Notes: generated by a model not told the origin, from the sequence alone. Shown: positions 26,950 to 35,619, counted from the stretch's first letter. The stretch is 64,000 bases of DNA from Streptomyces sp. NBC_01446 (GCF_026340095.1 NZ_JAPEPO010000001.1:620001-684000), one strand, 5' to 3'. Program-made: numbers and translations.

Positions 26950-27361
26950 GAGGGGCCTGGCCTGGGGCGTCGTCAGCTACCTCACCGCGATCATCCAGCG
27001 CCAGAGCATGAGGCACTACGGCTTCCTGCCTAGGCCCATCCCCCGCACCCCGGGCGCCTTCCTGCCCAACGGGGCCGGCGCGAAGACCGGACTCAACCGC
27101 GCGATCTCCGATGCCGGGTGGGGGGTGTTCCTGACGATCCTGGCCGACAAGGCTGAAAGCGCCGGACGGGAAGTGATCGCTGTGGACCCCCGCAACACGT
27201 CCCGCAAGTGCCCCGAATGCGGGCATACCAGCGCGGAGAACCGGCCCACCCAGGCGAAGTTCCACTGCGTCCCGTGCGGCCACACAGCGCACGCGGACAC
27301 CGTGGGCGCCACCAACGTTCTACGGGCCGGGCTGGTCCGTCGCGAAGCCCCACCGGCGTAG
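26950..27361 (+). pseudogene. tnpB C-terminal fragment (IS200/IS605 family)
   Basis: The frame ends with the TnpB zinc ribbon: VDPRNTSRKCPECGHTSAEN, FHCVPCGHTAHADTVGATN. The DPRNTSRxCPxCG motif and the final catalytic Asp in HADTVGATN are clear. The part before about 26950 (RuvC-I and RuvC-II) is missing. The gap back to the IS3 end (26695-26949) shows only a scrap on the minus strand ending at 26822 (EEIRSVLGMINETIPPLAI). The right end of the TnpB element survives as a hairpin at 27371. Confidence 0.85.
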
Positions 27362-27370
27362 CGAGAAGCG

Positions 27371-27386
27371 CCCTCATTCATGAGGG
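27371..27386. repeat. IS200/IS605-type right-end hairpin
   Basis: CCCTCATTCATGAGGG forms a 7-base stem with a 2-base loop, 10 bases after the tnpB stop. Subterminal imperfect palindromes near the tnpB end are the ends recognised by Y1 transposases. The element boundary seems to fall near GTGTCAC at 27391-27397. Confidence 0.6.
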
Positions 27387-27523
27387 GGAGGTGTCACGTA
27401 GTTCACGACGAACATGATGAAGAACAGCGGTATGACGCGCTTGAAGATCTTCTTGATGGCGGACTCGACTGCCGGGGGGTGCTGTACGGCGCCGTTGACG
27501 ACGCTGGAGGGTATTGCGGACAC
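27374..27523 (-). pseudogene. N-terminal fragment of an MFS sugar-acid transporter
   Basis: From GTG 27523 the frame reads MSAIPSSVVNGAVQHPPAVE and SAIKKIFKRVIPLFFIMFVV NY before switching into TnpB-element sequence and stopping. AIKKIFKRVIPLFF-x-MF-NY is the start of ACS-type MFS transporters used for sugar acids. It follows gudD on the same strand (about 140 bases), so it was most likely the uptake gene of the glucarate operon, cut off by the IS605-type element. Confidence 0.7.
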
Positions 27524-27664
27524 GAGCGGCTCCGATCGTGAATGCGGGGTACGGCAGAGGCGGGAGTCGCCGGGGCCGGGAAGGGGGCTACCGGCGGAGA
27601 ACTTCCGCAACCAGAGCTGAGGGCGGGGTCGTACGAACACCCGGCTCTTGTCAGGCAGTTGGTG

Positions 27665-28957
27665 TCACCAGCGCGGGAAGGAGGGGGTTTCCCAGGCCGG
27701 GTCGGCGACGCGCATCGCGGCCGCGTCGTCGCGGTCGCGCATCGTGCCGTCGTCGTCCAGCCAGCGCTGGTGCAGGACGGCGAGCCTGTCGCGGTCGAGG
27801 GTGACGCCCAGGCCCGGGGCGTCGGAGACGGTCACCTTGCCGTTGGTGAAGGTGATCCGTTCGTTCAGCACGTCCTCGGACTGCCAGGGGTAGTGCGAGT
27901 CACAGGCGTGGTGCAGGTTCGGGACCGTGGACGCCACGTGTGTCATCGCGGCGAGCGAGATGCCCAGGTGTGTGTTGGAGTGCATCGACACTCCGACACC
28001 GAAGGTGCGGCATATGGCGGCGAGTTCTCGGGTGTTGCGCAGGCCGCCCCAGTAGTGGTGGTCGGACAGGACGACCTGGACGGCGTCGCGGGTGAACGCC
28101 TCCTTGACCTCGTCGAACGTCGTCACACACATGTTGGTGGCGAGCGGCACGTCGGTACGGGCGGCGACGGCGGCCATGTTGGGCGTACCGCGAGTGGGGT
28201 CCTCCATATACTCCAGGACGTCCTGCAGTGCCTCGATGACCTTGACGGAGGTCTCGACGGACCAGGCGCCGTTGGGGTCGAGTCGCAACGGGCTTCCGGG
28301 GAGCGCCTCGGCGAGGGCGCGTATCGCTGCGATCTCCTGCTCGGGCTCGAAGACGCCGCCCTTGAGCTTGAAGGAGCGGAAGCCATAGCGCTCGGTGAAC
28401 TTGCGTGCTTGCTCGACGATGCCGGCCGGGTCGACGGCCTCGCCCCAGTTGTCCACCTCGGACGCGACACCCTTTGGGTGCTCGCCCCACTTGTAGAAGA
28501 GGTAGCCGCTGTACTCGACGGCGTCGCGCACCTTGCCGCCGAGCAGGGCGTGGACCGGCAGGCCTTGTGCCTTGCCGAGCGCGTCCAGGCAGGCGACCTC
28601 GAAGCCGCAGACGACGGACAGTCGCAGCTTGTCGGCGGTCTGGACGCCTCGCAGGCCGCCCACGTCCACCTGGTTGGTCACCCGTTCCTCGGCTACGGCG
28701 ACCTCGTCCGCGAGGGTGAACAGGCCGTTGAGGTCTGCGACGGACCGGCCGGCCAGCTTTTCGGCGTACGGGCGGGCCAGCTCCAGGTACTTGGTGTCGC
28801 CGTAGGTCTCGCCGACGCCGGTGATCCCGTCCGCGGTGGTGACCTCGATGATCAGGCGGGGGGTGTACGGCTGGTGCACGCCCTGGGCGTTGAGGAGCGG
28901 CGGGTCGGAGACGAGGATCGGGGTCAGCCGGACGTCGGTGATCGTCAGGTCGTTCAT
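27665..28957 (-). CDS. gudD: Glucarate dehydratase
   Basis: This 430-residue enolase-superfamily enzyme shows the glucarate dehydratase pattern: the KxK base motif in FRSFKLKGGVF (Lys197 and Lys199), metal ligands at LRLDPNGAW (Asp227) and EYMEDPTRG (Glu252), VVLSDHHYWGG, and the opposing His in SMHSNTHLGIS. The product would be 5-dehydro-4-deoxyglucarate. The start ATG at 28957 overlaps the stop of the next-upstream gene kdgD (ATGA), so the two are translationally coupled. Confidence 0.92.
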   Translation of the reverse strand: MNDLTITDVRLTPILVSDPPLLNAQGVHQPYTPRLIIEVTTADGITGVGETYGDTKYLELARPYAEKLAGRSVADLNGLFTLADEVAVAEERVTNQVDVGGLRGVQTADKLRLSVVCGFEVACLDALGKAQGLPVHALLGGKVRDAVEYSGYLFYKWGEHPKGVASEVDNWGEAVDPAGIVEQARKFTERYGFRSFKLKGGVFEPEQEIAAIRALAEALPGSPLRLDPNGAWSVETSVKVIEALQDVLEYMEDPTRGTPNMAAVAARTDVPLATNMCVTTFDEVKEAFTRDAVQVVLSDHHYWGGLRNTRELAAICRTFGVGVSMHSNTHLGISLAAMTHVASTVPNLHHACDSHYPWQSEDVLNERITFTNGKVTVSDAPGLGVTLDRDRLAVLHQRWLDDDGTMRDRDDAAAMRVADPAWETPSFPRW

Positions 28958-29901
28958 CGGGTGGCTCCAACGAGGTTCAGGCCGGTGGTGAGCAGCGCTT
29001 CGAGGTCTGCGAGATCTGCGGGGGTCGGGTCGGTGAGGGGCGGCCGGACCGGTCCGACGGTGCGGCCGCGTAGCCGGGCTGCAGCCTTGACCAGGGACAC
29101 CGCATAGCCGGGGCGCCGGTCGCGCAGTTCCACGAAGGGGACGTAGAAGTCGGCGAGCAGCTTGTCGACGCGGCTGTCGTCCCCTGCCGACAGGGCCTGG
29201 AAGAAGGCGTTGGCGATCTCCGGGGCGAAGGCGTGGACGGCCGAGGAGTAGGCCGGGATGCCGACCGTCGCGTAGGCACGGGCCTGGAGCTCGGCTGTCG
29301 GGGCGCCATTGAAGAAGAGGAAGCCGTCGGGGGCGGCGAGGGTGCTGCGCTGGAGCTGGTCGAGGTCGCTGTGGCCGTCCTTGAGGCCGATGACGCCGGG
29401 GATCGCGGCGATCCGGCGGACGGTCTCCGCGTCGTAGGTCACGTGGTCGCGCTGGTAGGCGACGAGGGGCAGCCGGGTGCCTTCGGCGATCCGGCACAGT
29501 TGCTCGACGAGGCCGTCCTGGGGGGCCTTGTTGAGGTAGTGCGGCAGGACGAGGAGTGCGTCGGCTCCGGCGTCTTCGGCGATATGGGCGAAGCGCAGTG
29601 CCTGGGCGTAGCCGTATCCGGTACCGGCTATGACCGGGACGCGGCCCGCCGTCACTTCCACGGCGGCGGTGACGACCTGTCCGTACTCGTCCTCGTCGAG
29701 AGCGCTGAACTCCCCGGTGCCGCAGGTCGCAAAGAGCGCGCCGGGGTTGGTCGCCAGTTGCCCGGCGAGATAGGTGCGAAAGCCGTCGAGGTCGAGCGAT
29801 CCGTCGGCGTGGAAGCTGGTGAGCGGGAATGACAGCACGCCCTGGGCCATGCCGTCGCGCAGCCGCTGCGCCGTGTCGGCGAGGGGGGTCCGCGTCACCA
29901 C
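28954..29901 (-). CDS. kdgD: 5-dehydro-4-deoxyglucarate dehydratase
   Basis: This 315-residue DapA-family class I enzyme acts on the GudD product, giving 2,5-dioxopentanoate with loss of water and CO2. Visible motifs are GTGEFSALDEDEY, LLVLPHYLNKAPQDG, VAYQRDHVTYD and the Schiff-base lysine in VIGLKDGHSD near residue 180. I prefer GTG 29901, or 29898, both after GGAG; a longer in-frame start at 29970 reads through the promoter. It is the first gene of the glucarate operon, divergent from an IclR regulator. Confidence 0.92.
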   Translation of the reverse strand: MVTRTPLADTAQRLRDGMAQGVLSFPLTSFHADGSLDLDGFRTYLAGQLATNPGALFATCGTGEFSALDEDEYGQVVTAAVEVTAGRVPVIAGTGYGYAQALRFAHIAEDAGADALLVLPHYLNKAPQDGLVEQLCRIAEGTRLPLVAYQRDHVTYDAETVRRIAAIPGVIGLKDGHSDLDQLQRSTLAAPDGFLFFNGAPTAELQARAYATVGIPAYSSAVHAFAPEIANAFFQALSAGDDSRVDKLLADFYVPFVELRDRRPGYAVSLVKAAARLRGRTVGPVRPPLTDPTPADLADLEALLTTGLNLVGATR

Positions 29902-30044
29902 GCCGTCTCCGTATGTAGATGACGTTCGTACATGGGGATGGACAGTAGGCTCGGGAAACCACCCCGTCAATGGGTTCGAGCAAGCGATCCGGCGTCACGT
30001 GCAGGCACGGACACGCAGGTCGGGAGGGTACGTACGATCAACCC

Positions 30045-30866
30045 ATGTCCGAACCTGTTGAGCCCGTCGTCCGGCCGTCCGAGTCCGGCGTGCGCGAGGT
30101 GAAGTCGGCCGCTCGCACCGTCGAACTGCTCGAACTCCTCGCCGCCCGCGGCGACCGGCCCGCCCGACTCCAGGAACTCGCCGACGAGTTGGGCGTGCCC
30201 CGCAGCTCCATGTACGCACTGCTGCAGACCCTGATCGCACGCGGCTGGGTGCGCACCGACGCCACCGCCTCGCTGTACGGAATCGGCCTGCGCACACTGC
30301 TCACCGGCACGACCTACCTGGACACCGACCCCGTGGTCCGCGTGGTGCGCCCGTACCTGGACGACGCTTCGGAGCAGCTCGGCGAGACCATCCATATGGC
30401 CCGCCTCGACGGCATGGACATCGCCTACCTCGCAACCCGCGAGTCGCACGAGTATCTGCGCACCATCAGCCGCGTGGGGCGCTGGCTGCCCGCCCACGCG
30501 GGCGCACTGGGCAAGGCACTGCTGGCCGAACACCCGGACGCGGAGCTGCCGGACGCGCCGTACGAGGCACTGACCCCCCGCACCCACACCACCCTGGCCG
30601 CGCTCGTCGCCGACCTCGCACAGGTGCGGGCGCGCGGCTACGCCATCGACCGCGAGGAGGGCGTCACCGGCATCGTCGGGTTCGGCTTCGCACTGCGCGT
30701 GAACGACGAGACGCCGGCGAGGGACGCGATCAGCTGCTCGGTACCCGTGGCGCGGCTCACCGAGGAGCGCGAACGGCGGATTGTGACCGTAATGCAGAAG
30801 GTGCGCGAGGAGATCGAGGCAAGACTGGCGCAGGGCGAGGGCGCGGTCGGGGTGGACTGGCGCTGA
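30045..30866 (+). CDS. IclR-family transcriptional regulator
   Basis: The 273-residue protein has the IclR winged helix (AARTVELLELLAARGDRPAR; LQELADELGVPRSSMYALLQ; GWVRTDATASLYGIG) and the C-terminal effector domain (RVGRWLPAHAGALGKALLAE, ALRVNDETPARDAISCSVPV). Divergence from kdgD-gudD across about 140 bases makes it the likely regulator of sugar-acid catabolism, with a sugar acid or its breakdown product as effector (inference). ATG 30045 has a somewhat distant GGGAGG. Confidence 0.88.
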   Translation: MSEPVEPVVRPSESGVREVKSAARTVELLELLAARGDRPARLQELADELGVPRSSMYALLQTLIARGWVRTDATASLYGIGLRTLLTGTTYLDTDPVVRVVRPYLDDASEQLGETIHMARLDGMDIAYLATRESHEYLRTISRVGRWLPAHAGALGKALLAEHPDAELPDAPYEALTPRTHTTLAALVADLAQVRARGYAIDREEGVTGIVGFGFALRVNDETPARDAISCSVPVARLTEERERRIVTVMQKVREEIEARLAQGEGAVGVDWR

Positions 30867-30904
30867 GCAGCCGGGTCCCGACGAAGCGCTTTCGGCGCCT
30901 GGCT

Positions 30905-31040
30905 GATTGCCCAGGTCGTTGTGCTGCCGTCGGTGATGACGTGGTGCTTGCTGCCCGGATCCCGGCCGGCGTTCTCCAGGTTCAGTCGCTGCGCCCACCG
31001 CTTCCACGCCAACAGCACGCCCTGATCGGACGACGACGGC
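30905..31040 (-). pseudogene. IS5-type transposase scrap
   Basis: The minus frame reads LLAWKRWAQRLNLENAGRDP and GSKHHVITDGSTT. GSKHHVITDGxG is the conserved block after the first catalytic Asp of IS5-type transposases. Only about 45 residues survive, between the IclR gene and the sigma-factor gene. Confidence 0.5.
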
Positions 31041-31213
31041 GCCACCCACTCCGAGAACGGCGCGGCAGGTCACGGCCACCATCACAAGCGACCCCACGCC
31101 CTCGGCAAGCTCCGCGAGTACCTCGTCCGGTAGCCGAGCCGACAGGCAGTAAACGAGCTGGAGACTCGCCCTGCGCCGCCCCATCCGAGGCGCTACGTAT
31201 ACGGTGTGCGCCG

Positions 31214-31747
31214 ATGGATGACGACGTGCGGCCCTGGGACGCGGCGGCGCCGCTCGTACGCGCCGCGCGGTGTGGCGACGCCCTCGCCATGGACGACCTG
31301 CTGAAGCTGGTGACGCCGTACGTCACCCGGCTGTGCACCCCGATTGCCCCGGCCGACACCGCGGACGCCGTGCAGGAATCCCTTCTCGCGGTGTTCCGGG
31401 GGCTACGCGGACTCCGGGACCCGCAGGCGTTCTATGGGTGGGTGCGTGCGGTCACCGTGCGGGAGGCTGTCCGGGTGGCGCGGCGCACCGCAGGCGAGAC
31501 GCCCGCCGACCCTGAGGAGATTGCCCGGCTGCGGGACCTGCTGCCTGGCGTCGGCAATGAACTGACTACAGAGGTGCGGGACTTGCTTGCTCGACTGCCC
31601 GTACAGCACCGCACCGTACTGGTACTGCGCGAACTGGAAGGCCTGGACGAGCGGACGATGGCCGAAGTGCTCGGCGTACCCGAGGGCACCGTGAAGTCAC
31701 GGCTGAACAGGGCCCGTTCCTCCTTCCGGAAGGCGTGGACACGGTGA
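31214..31747 (+). CDS. RNA polymerase sigma factor, ECF type
   Basis: The 177-residue protein has sigma region 2 (ADAVQESLLAVFRGLRGLRD; AFYGWVRAVTVREAVRVARR) and region 4 (LLARLPVQHRTVLVLRELEG; MAEVLGVPEGTVKSRLNRAR). The ATG at 31214 lacks a strong ribosome site. It overlaps the next gene by GTGA. No anti-sigma factor gene is adjacent, so the downstream SRPBCC protein may be part of its control (inference). Confidence 0.88.
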   Translation: MDDDVRPWDAAAPLVRAARCGDALAMDDLLKLVTPYVTRLCTPIAPADTADAVQESLLAVFRGLRGLRDPQAFYGWVRAVTVREAVRVARRTAGETPADPEEIARLRDLLPGVGNELTTEVRDLLARLPVQHRTVLVLRELEGLDERTMAEVLGVPEGTVKSRLNRARSSFRKAWTR

Positions 31748-32199
31748 ACGCACCCGATACGGTCGCCCGGCTGCACGTACTGGCCGCTGGCCTGCGCGCT
31801 CCCTTGTACGCCGAGGCACGGATCGCTCTGCCTTTCGACCAGGTATGGGCGGTCATCGCCGACCTGGAGGGCGAGCTGCCCCATCTGATCCCCTTCGTCC
31901 GGGAGTTCAAAGTCCCGCCTGGCGACAGCGAGCGCAAAGCGGCGCAGGCCGTCGACGTACTTGGCCTGCGCGGGCCGTTCGAGGTACGGCTGAGCCCCGG
32001 GTGGTGCCTGATGCAATCCCGGCTGGTGACGATGGGAATGGCCGCCACGCCTGACGGCACCGGGACACGCCTCGCCGTCTGCGGCGCGGCGCGCCCCGCC
32101 GCCCTAGGCCCCGTGCAGCACGCGTACCGCCGCCTGCTCGGGGAGCGCCGCACTCAAGCCTTCTTCCGCGAGGTGGAGCGCCGCGCCGCCCTGCGCTGA
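31744..32199 (+). CDS. SRPBCC (START/Bet v1-like) family protein
   Basis: A 151-residue protein translationally coupled to the sigma-factor gene. LYAEARIALPFDQVWAVIAD, LEGELPHLIPFVREFKV, LRGPFEVRLSPGWCLMQSRL and ATPDGTGTRLAVCG follow the SRPBCC layout of strand, helix pair and curved sheet around a hydrophobic cavity. Such proteins bind lipids or polyketides. Coupling suggests it senses a ligand for, or is a target of, the sigma factor; not proven. Confidence 0.75.
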   Translation: MNAPDTVARLHVLAAGLRAPLYAEARIALPFDQVWAVIADLEGELPHLIPFVREFKVPPGDSERKAAQAVDVLGLRGPFEVRLSPGWCLMQSRLVTMGMAATPDGTGTRLAVCGAARPAALGPVQHAYRRLLGERRTQAFFREVERRAALR

Positions 32200-32203
32200 C
32201 ACC

Positions 32204-33085
32204 TCAGCCGGCCTCAGCGATGAGCCTCCGCAGGGCCTCGGCCACCAACTCCGGCCGCTCCTCGTGCAGATGGTGCCCCGCACCCGGCACCACCCGTACC
32301 GTCAGATCGTCCGCGTTAGGATCGCCGCCGCGCAGCAGGGCAGGCGGGATCACCGGGTCGTGCTCGCCGCCCAGCACCAGGGTCGGGACGGCCAGCCGCC
32401 GTCGGCGGTGGGTGCCCCGGAAGCCCGCCGGGATGTCCCGCACGACGTACTGCCAGAACATCGACTGCCCGGCATGGGCCGAGCCCTGCGCCGCCTCGGT
32501 GAATTCCGCGAGATCCGCGTCCCGCCACGCCGCCGGGTCGGCGACCGCGCGTCGCAGCAGATAGCGGGTGAAGGCCGGCCAGTGCCGCAGGACCAGCCGT
32601 CCGAGCACCGGGTACTCGATGAAGGCGGTGAACCACATCCGCCACAGATTCGGCAGGACGTCGCGGTGCCGCGTCCACGGGTGCGTCATGTTCAGCGCGA
32701 GGAAGGCACGGAACCGCTCCGGGGCCCGCTGGCAAAGCCGGAAGCCCACCCCAGCACCCCAGTTGTGCCCAACCAGGGTCACCCGGCCCAGGCCGAGCGC
32801 ATCCAGCAGCGCGAGTATGTCGTCACTGAGCCCGTCCGTGTCGTAACCGCGCTCTGTCTGCTCCGACCAGCCGAAGCCGCGCAGATCGACGCAGATCAGC
32901 CGGTGGCCGTCGGCGAGCAGCGGGACGAGCGCGCGCCACGCGTACCAGTGTTGCGGGAAACCGTGCAGCAGCACGACGGGCTCGCCGCTGCCGGACTCGG
33001 CGATGTGCAGCTGGGCCCCGCGGACCTTCACCCACCGGTGCTCAGCCCCTTCCAGCGGGGGCATGGGGCGGTCGCTGTTGGTCAT
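32204..33085 (-). CDS. Alpha/beta hydrolase, epoxide hydrolase-like, with altered nucleophile
   Basis: The 293-residue protein matches epoxide hydrolase/haloacetate dehalogenase-type hydrolases: VVLLHGFPQHWYAW (HGxP oxyanion loop), DLRGFGWSEQ, GGEHDPVIPP (acid) and GAGHHLHEERP (His). The nucleophile elbow reads LVGHNWGAGVG, where these families have GHDWG, so the catalytic Asp is Asn. It may be inactive, mature by deamidation or have a changed role. ATG 33085 is preceded by AAGGGATC. Confidence 0.82.
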   Translation of the reverse strand: MTNSDRPMPPLEGAEHRWVKVRGAQLHIAESGSGEPVVLLHGFPQHWYAWRALVPLLADGHRLICVDLRGFGWSEQTERGYDTDGLSDDILALLDALGLGRVTLVGHNWGAGVGFRLCQRAPERFRAFLALNMTHPWTRHRDVLPNLWRMWFTAFIEYPVLGRLVLRHWPAFTRYLLRRAVADPAAWRDADLAEFTEAAQGSAHAGQSMFWQYVVRDIPAGFRGTHRRRRLAVPTLVLGGEHDPVIPPALLRGGDPNADDLTVRVVPGAGHHLHEERPELVAEALRRLIAEAG

Positions 33086-33496
33086 GAGGGGATCCCTTCG
33101 CCAGATACGAGAAGTCACGTTCACCCCGCCAGGAGGCGCACGATCCGGCGAAGGTTCCCTCGTGTTTGTGTGTCCGTACGTCCAGATCTCGACCAGGCGA
33201 TTTCGTTGTCCACCGCTGCCTCAGCCATTTTCGGCTGGCTCGACAGCTAGCGGCTGCTCGGTCGGCTCGACTTGGCATCTTCCCGATGTGCGCCCCTGAC
33301 GGCCACGCTCGTCGAACACCTCAGCTGGCGCACCACGTACGCGAGCCAGCGGACGGTCTGGCCGCCTCATGAGGCCGGTGCCCCGGCCGTAACGGTCGCA
33401 ACTCGCAGGCGTTGTTGACTGTGGGGATAATGGGGCCCATCCATCGCCCCCAGACGCCGAGCCGCTCCAGCAAGCGGCCGGACCGGAAGGAGCGGC
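33086..33496. other. Intergenic stretch, no gene seen
   Basis: About 410 bases between a hydrolase gene and a secreted-protein gene. No frame resembles a known protein, and no stable long hairpin was seen. It must contain both outward promoters. Confidence 0.5.
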
Positions 33497-33862
33497 ATGA
33501 GACAGCACAGACTGGCCACTTTGGGTGCGGCGCTGTGTACAGCCGCAGCACTAGGCCTGGCAGTGCCACCTGTCGCCGCAGCCGTCCCCCATCAGTGTTC
33601 CTACCTCTCGTCGACGTCTCGGCCCACGGTTACGTTCGGGGACACCGGTGTGGGGGTAAAACAGGCGCAATGCTTGAGCAACGCGTGGGGAGGCGAGCCG
33701 CCCAAGCTCACCCTCGACGGAGTCTTTGACTCGGTCATGCTGAAGAAGATCGAGTGGATCCAGGGCTGCCACGGTCTCCCGGCGAGCGGAATCATCGAGG
33801 ACCGCACCTGGAAAGTGCTTTACCACCCGGCCCTGGACTGCTACAACCCCTATCCAGCCTGA
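33497..33862 (+). CDS. Small secreted peptidoglycan-binding-like protein
   Basis: A 121-residue protein with a signal peptide (RLATLGAALCTAAALGLAVP, cleavage near PVAAA-VP) and a mature PG_binding_1-like fold: VTFGDTGVGVKQAQCLSNAW, LTLDGVFDSVMLKKIEWIQG, CHGLPASGIIEDRTWKVLY. Helix, DGxxG turn and final W follow the pattern of domains that bind the cell wall. Four cysteines are present. ATG 33497 follows GAAGGAGCGGC. It acts outside the cell, and no catalytic domain is attached. Confidence 0.8.
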   Translation: MRQHRLATLGAALCTAAALGLAVPPVAAAVPHQCSYLSSTSRPTVTFGDTGVGVKQAQCLSNAWGGEPPKLTLDGVFDSVMLKKIEWIQGCHGLPASGIIEDRTWKVLYHPALDCYNPYPA

Positions 33863-34051
33863 GCAACCGATTACCCCCGCCCCGAATGAGCGAGGACATC
33901 GCGAGCCTGGTGAGGACGCGGCAGAAGCGCCCCCAGTGCGGTCACCGGGGACGCTTCGTGCGAACAGGGCGGGCCGCTCCCCCTGCTCGCCGTCGAGCGG
34001 CCCGCCCTGTCCCACCGCCGGTCACCTCCAAGCACCCGGCGGCGGGAGTCT

Positions 34052-34255
34052 TTAGTCGGCCTGCGTCTCGCCGCGCCAGCCCGGCCAGCTCGTCCCAACG
34101 CGGAAGCCGTTACGGAACTCGCCGCTGTAGAAGTGCTGATGGTCGCCGTGGTGGCCGGCCGAGAGAGTGCAGCGCCGTGCGCCTTCGGGCTGCCGGATGA
34201 AGCAGATGCCGGGGATCTCAACATGCTGCTCTGGCGTCGCTGGCTTCGCGCTCAT
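34052..34255 (-). CDS. Small conserved-type protein, function unknown
   Basis: A 67-residue ORF with VEIPGICFIRQPEGARRCTL and SAGHHGDHQHFYSGEF. The two cysteines and clustered histidines could bind a metal. Its ATG overlaps the stop of the upstream gene (ATGA), so both are translated from one message. I do not recognise the family. Confidence 0.65.
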   Translation of the reverse strand: MSAKPATPEQHVEIPGICFIRQPEGARRCTLSAGHHGDHQHFYSGEFRNGFRVGTSWPGWRGETQAD

Positions 34256-34608
34256 CGCCGGGCCTGCCGCAGCACGAGTCGCAACCATGTGCCGTGAGCG
34301 CAGACTGTCGGGTCGTCGGTGCACTGCTCGCAGTTCTGCGTGTGGTCGAGCTGCGCCGGATAGACGTGCTGACGGGCACAGGACTGGCAACTCCGGGGGA
34401 ACCAGCGTGCCACGGCGCCGTGAGAGGCGCTGCGTTCGCCGAGGTCGATGGCCGAACCGGCGCCGAGGGTGACCGCGCACCATGCGCAGTCGCGCCCCCG
34501 GATCTGAGGCTCTGTGAGCCTTTGAGGGTCGGGCAGCAGCGCTGCAAGGGGATCCGCGGCGAGGGCCGTCCCGCCTCCCGGTGTGATGTGGTCCGTAGTC
34601 TCGGCCAT
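34252..34608 (-). CDS. Cysteine-rich (zinc-binding-like) small protein
   Basis: The 118-residue protein carries CAWCAV, CQSCARQH and CEQCTDDPTVCAHGTW, giving several CxxC knuckles suited to zinc. The likely start is ATG 34608 (MAETTDHITPGGG); the frame is open to 34791 but that part covers the promoter. It is divergent from the XRE/DUF6879 gene group across a region with repeated CGTGATGTGCAG sites. Streptomyces accessory loci often carry such proteins beside XRE regulators; function unknown. Confidence 0.65.
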   Translation of the reverse strand: MAETTDHITPGGGTALAADPLAALLPDPQRLTEPQIRGRDCAWCAVTLGAGSAIDLGERSASHGAVARWFPRSCQSCARQHVYPAQLDHTQNCEQCTDDPTVCAHGTWLRLVLRQARR

Positions 34609-34688
34609 GTCGACGCTCCTGGTGGTGTCGGCCGACCCCGGCGCCGTTCGCTCTGCCGCCGGGCCTTGTTGTGTCCCGACGCTAGGTG

Positions 34689-34820
34689 CGTGATGTGCAG
34701 CACAGCCAGCGATGTGCAGATGTTTGCACGATGACGTATCTAGCTGTGGACATGTCGCGATTGCGCTCTTGACCGGCTCGCCCGTCTGCATGACGGTGGT
34801 GCAAAGGACTGCACATCACG
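34689..34820. promoter_or_regulatory. Divergent promoter with paired inverted sites
   Basis: CGTGATGTGCAG at 34689-34700 recurs exactly in inverse at 34809-34820, and a third partial copy, CGATGTGCAG, lies at 34710-34719. Each perfect copy sits near one of the two divergent genes. The XRE protein encoded at 35620 is the obvious candidate binder (inference). Confidence 0.55.
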
Positions 34821-34835
34821 TGATCGGAGACAGGC

Positions 34836-35096
34836 ATGCCGCTACGGTTCATCGGGATTGACCCCGACACGAAGACCGAGGACTCTCCCACCGTCTGGGT
34901 CGACCAGGAAAATCACGAACTCGTCTTCCAGGGATGGAAGCCCAGCGCTGCACTTGAAGCCGAGTGCGCAGCCTTCGAGGTACCGGGACACGCTGTTGGA
35001 ATCCCGGACGACGAGGCCGTGATCCGTCTCCCCGCGAGGATGGTGCACATGATCAGGGAGGCTTGCGATGCCGCCGAGCGTGCCGACGATCGCTGA
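34836..35096 (+). CDS. Small hypothetical protein of the XRE/DUF6879 locus
   Basis: An 86-residue acidic protein: LRFIGIDPDTKTEDSPTVWV, GHAVGIPDDEAVIRLPARMV, HMIREACDAAERADD. ATG 34836 follows GGAGACAGGC. It overlaps the next gene by 29 bases. Its place in front of DUF6879 and the XRE regulator is the only hint at a role. Confidence 0.7.
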   Translation: MPLRFIGIDPDTKTEDSPTVWVDQENHELVFQGWKPSAALEAECAAFEVPGHAVGIPDDEAVIRLPARMVHMIREACDAAERADDR

Positions 35097-35595
35097 ACTC
35101 ATGGGCGGATGCACACGATCCGCCGTGCACCTTGAAATGCGGGACCAGTACGGAAACGCCGCTGAGGCCGACGACTTCCGGTCATGGATGGAAACCGGCC
35201 GCCTCGACACCGACCCGGCATCCTCGGACTGGGCGCCCTGGGTCAGCCTCGTCTCGCAAACCGTCGCGCGCGGCGTCTCGGTGCGGCGCGCCCGCATCGT
35301 GTCCGAGCCGGTGACCGACTACATCCGCTACGAGCACGCTTCGACCGTCGTCAACGTGCATGCGGGCGAAGACGTGCGCTGGCTCCCACGCCGGCGCGCC
35401 TCGGATATCGCGCTACCCGGAAACGACTTCTGGCTGTTTGACGACCAAGTGATCCGGTGGGGCTACTTCTCCGGCAACGGGGCCTTGGTCGGCCACGAGA
35501 CCTCCGAGGACCGCGGCGCCGCGAAGCTGTGCGCCGAGGCTTTCGAGGCTGTTTGGAGCCGCGCCGTCCCTCACGACCTCTACCAGATCCGCTGA
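35068..35595 (+). CDS. DUF6879-family protein
   Basis: The 175-residue protein contains FRSWMETGRLDTDPASSDWA, RGVSVRRARIVSEPVTDYIR, WLPRRRASDIALPGNDFWLF and a C-terminal AKLCAEAFEAVWSRAVPHDL. This arrangement, with the VRRARIVSEPVTDYIR-YEH core, is that of DUF6879 proteins commonly encoded beside DUF5753 XRE regulators in Streptomyces. Function is unknown; such pairs have been suggested to act like toxin-antitoxin or signalling units. It is followed after 24 bases by the XRE gene. Confidence 0.8.
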   Translation: MPPSVPTIAELMGGCTRSAVHLEMRDQYGNAAEADDFRSWMETGRLDTDPASSDWAPWVSLVSQTVARGVSVRRARIVSEPVTDYIRYEHASTVVNVHAGEDVRWLPRRRASDIALPGNDFWLFDDQVIRWGYFSGNGALVGHETSEDRGAAKLCAEAFEAVWSRAVPHDLYQIR

Positions 35596-35619
35596 TCAGA
35601 AAGCACCGGCAGCCAACCC

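Noticed and set aside
27665..29998. A 777-residue minus-strand frame that looks like one long protein
   Set aside because: Its first half is an out-of-frame reading of kdgD; the true gudD starts at 28957 with a normal family N-terminus.
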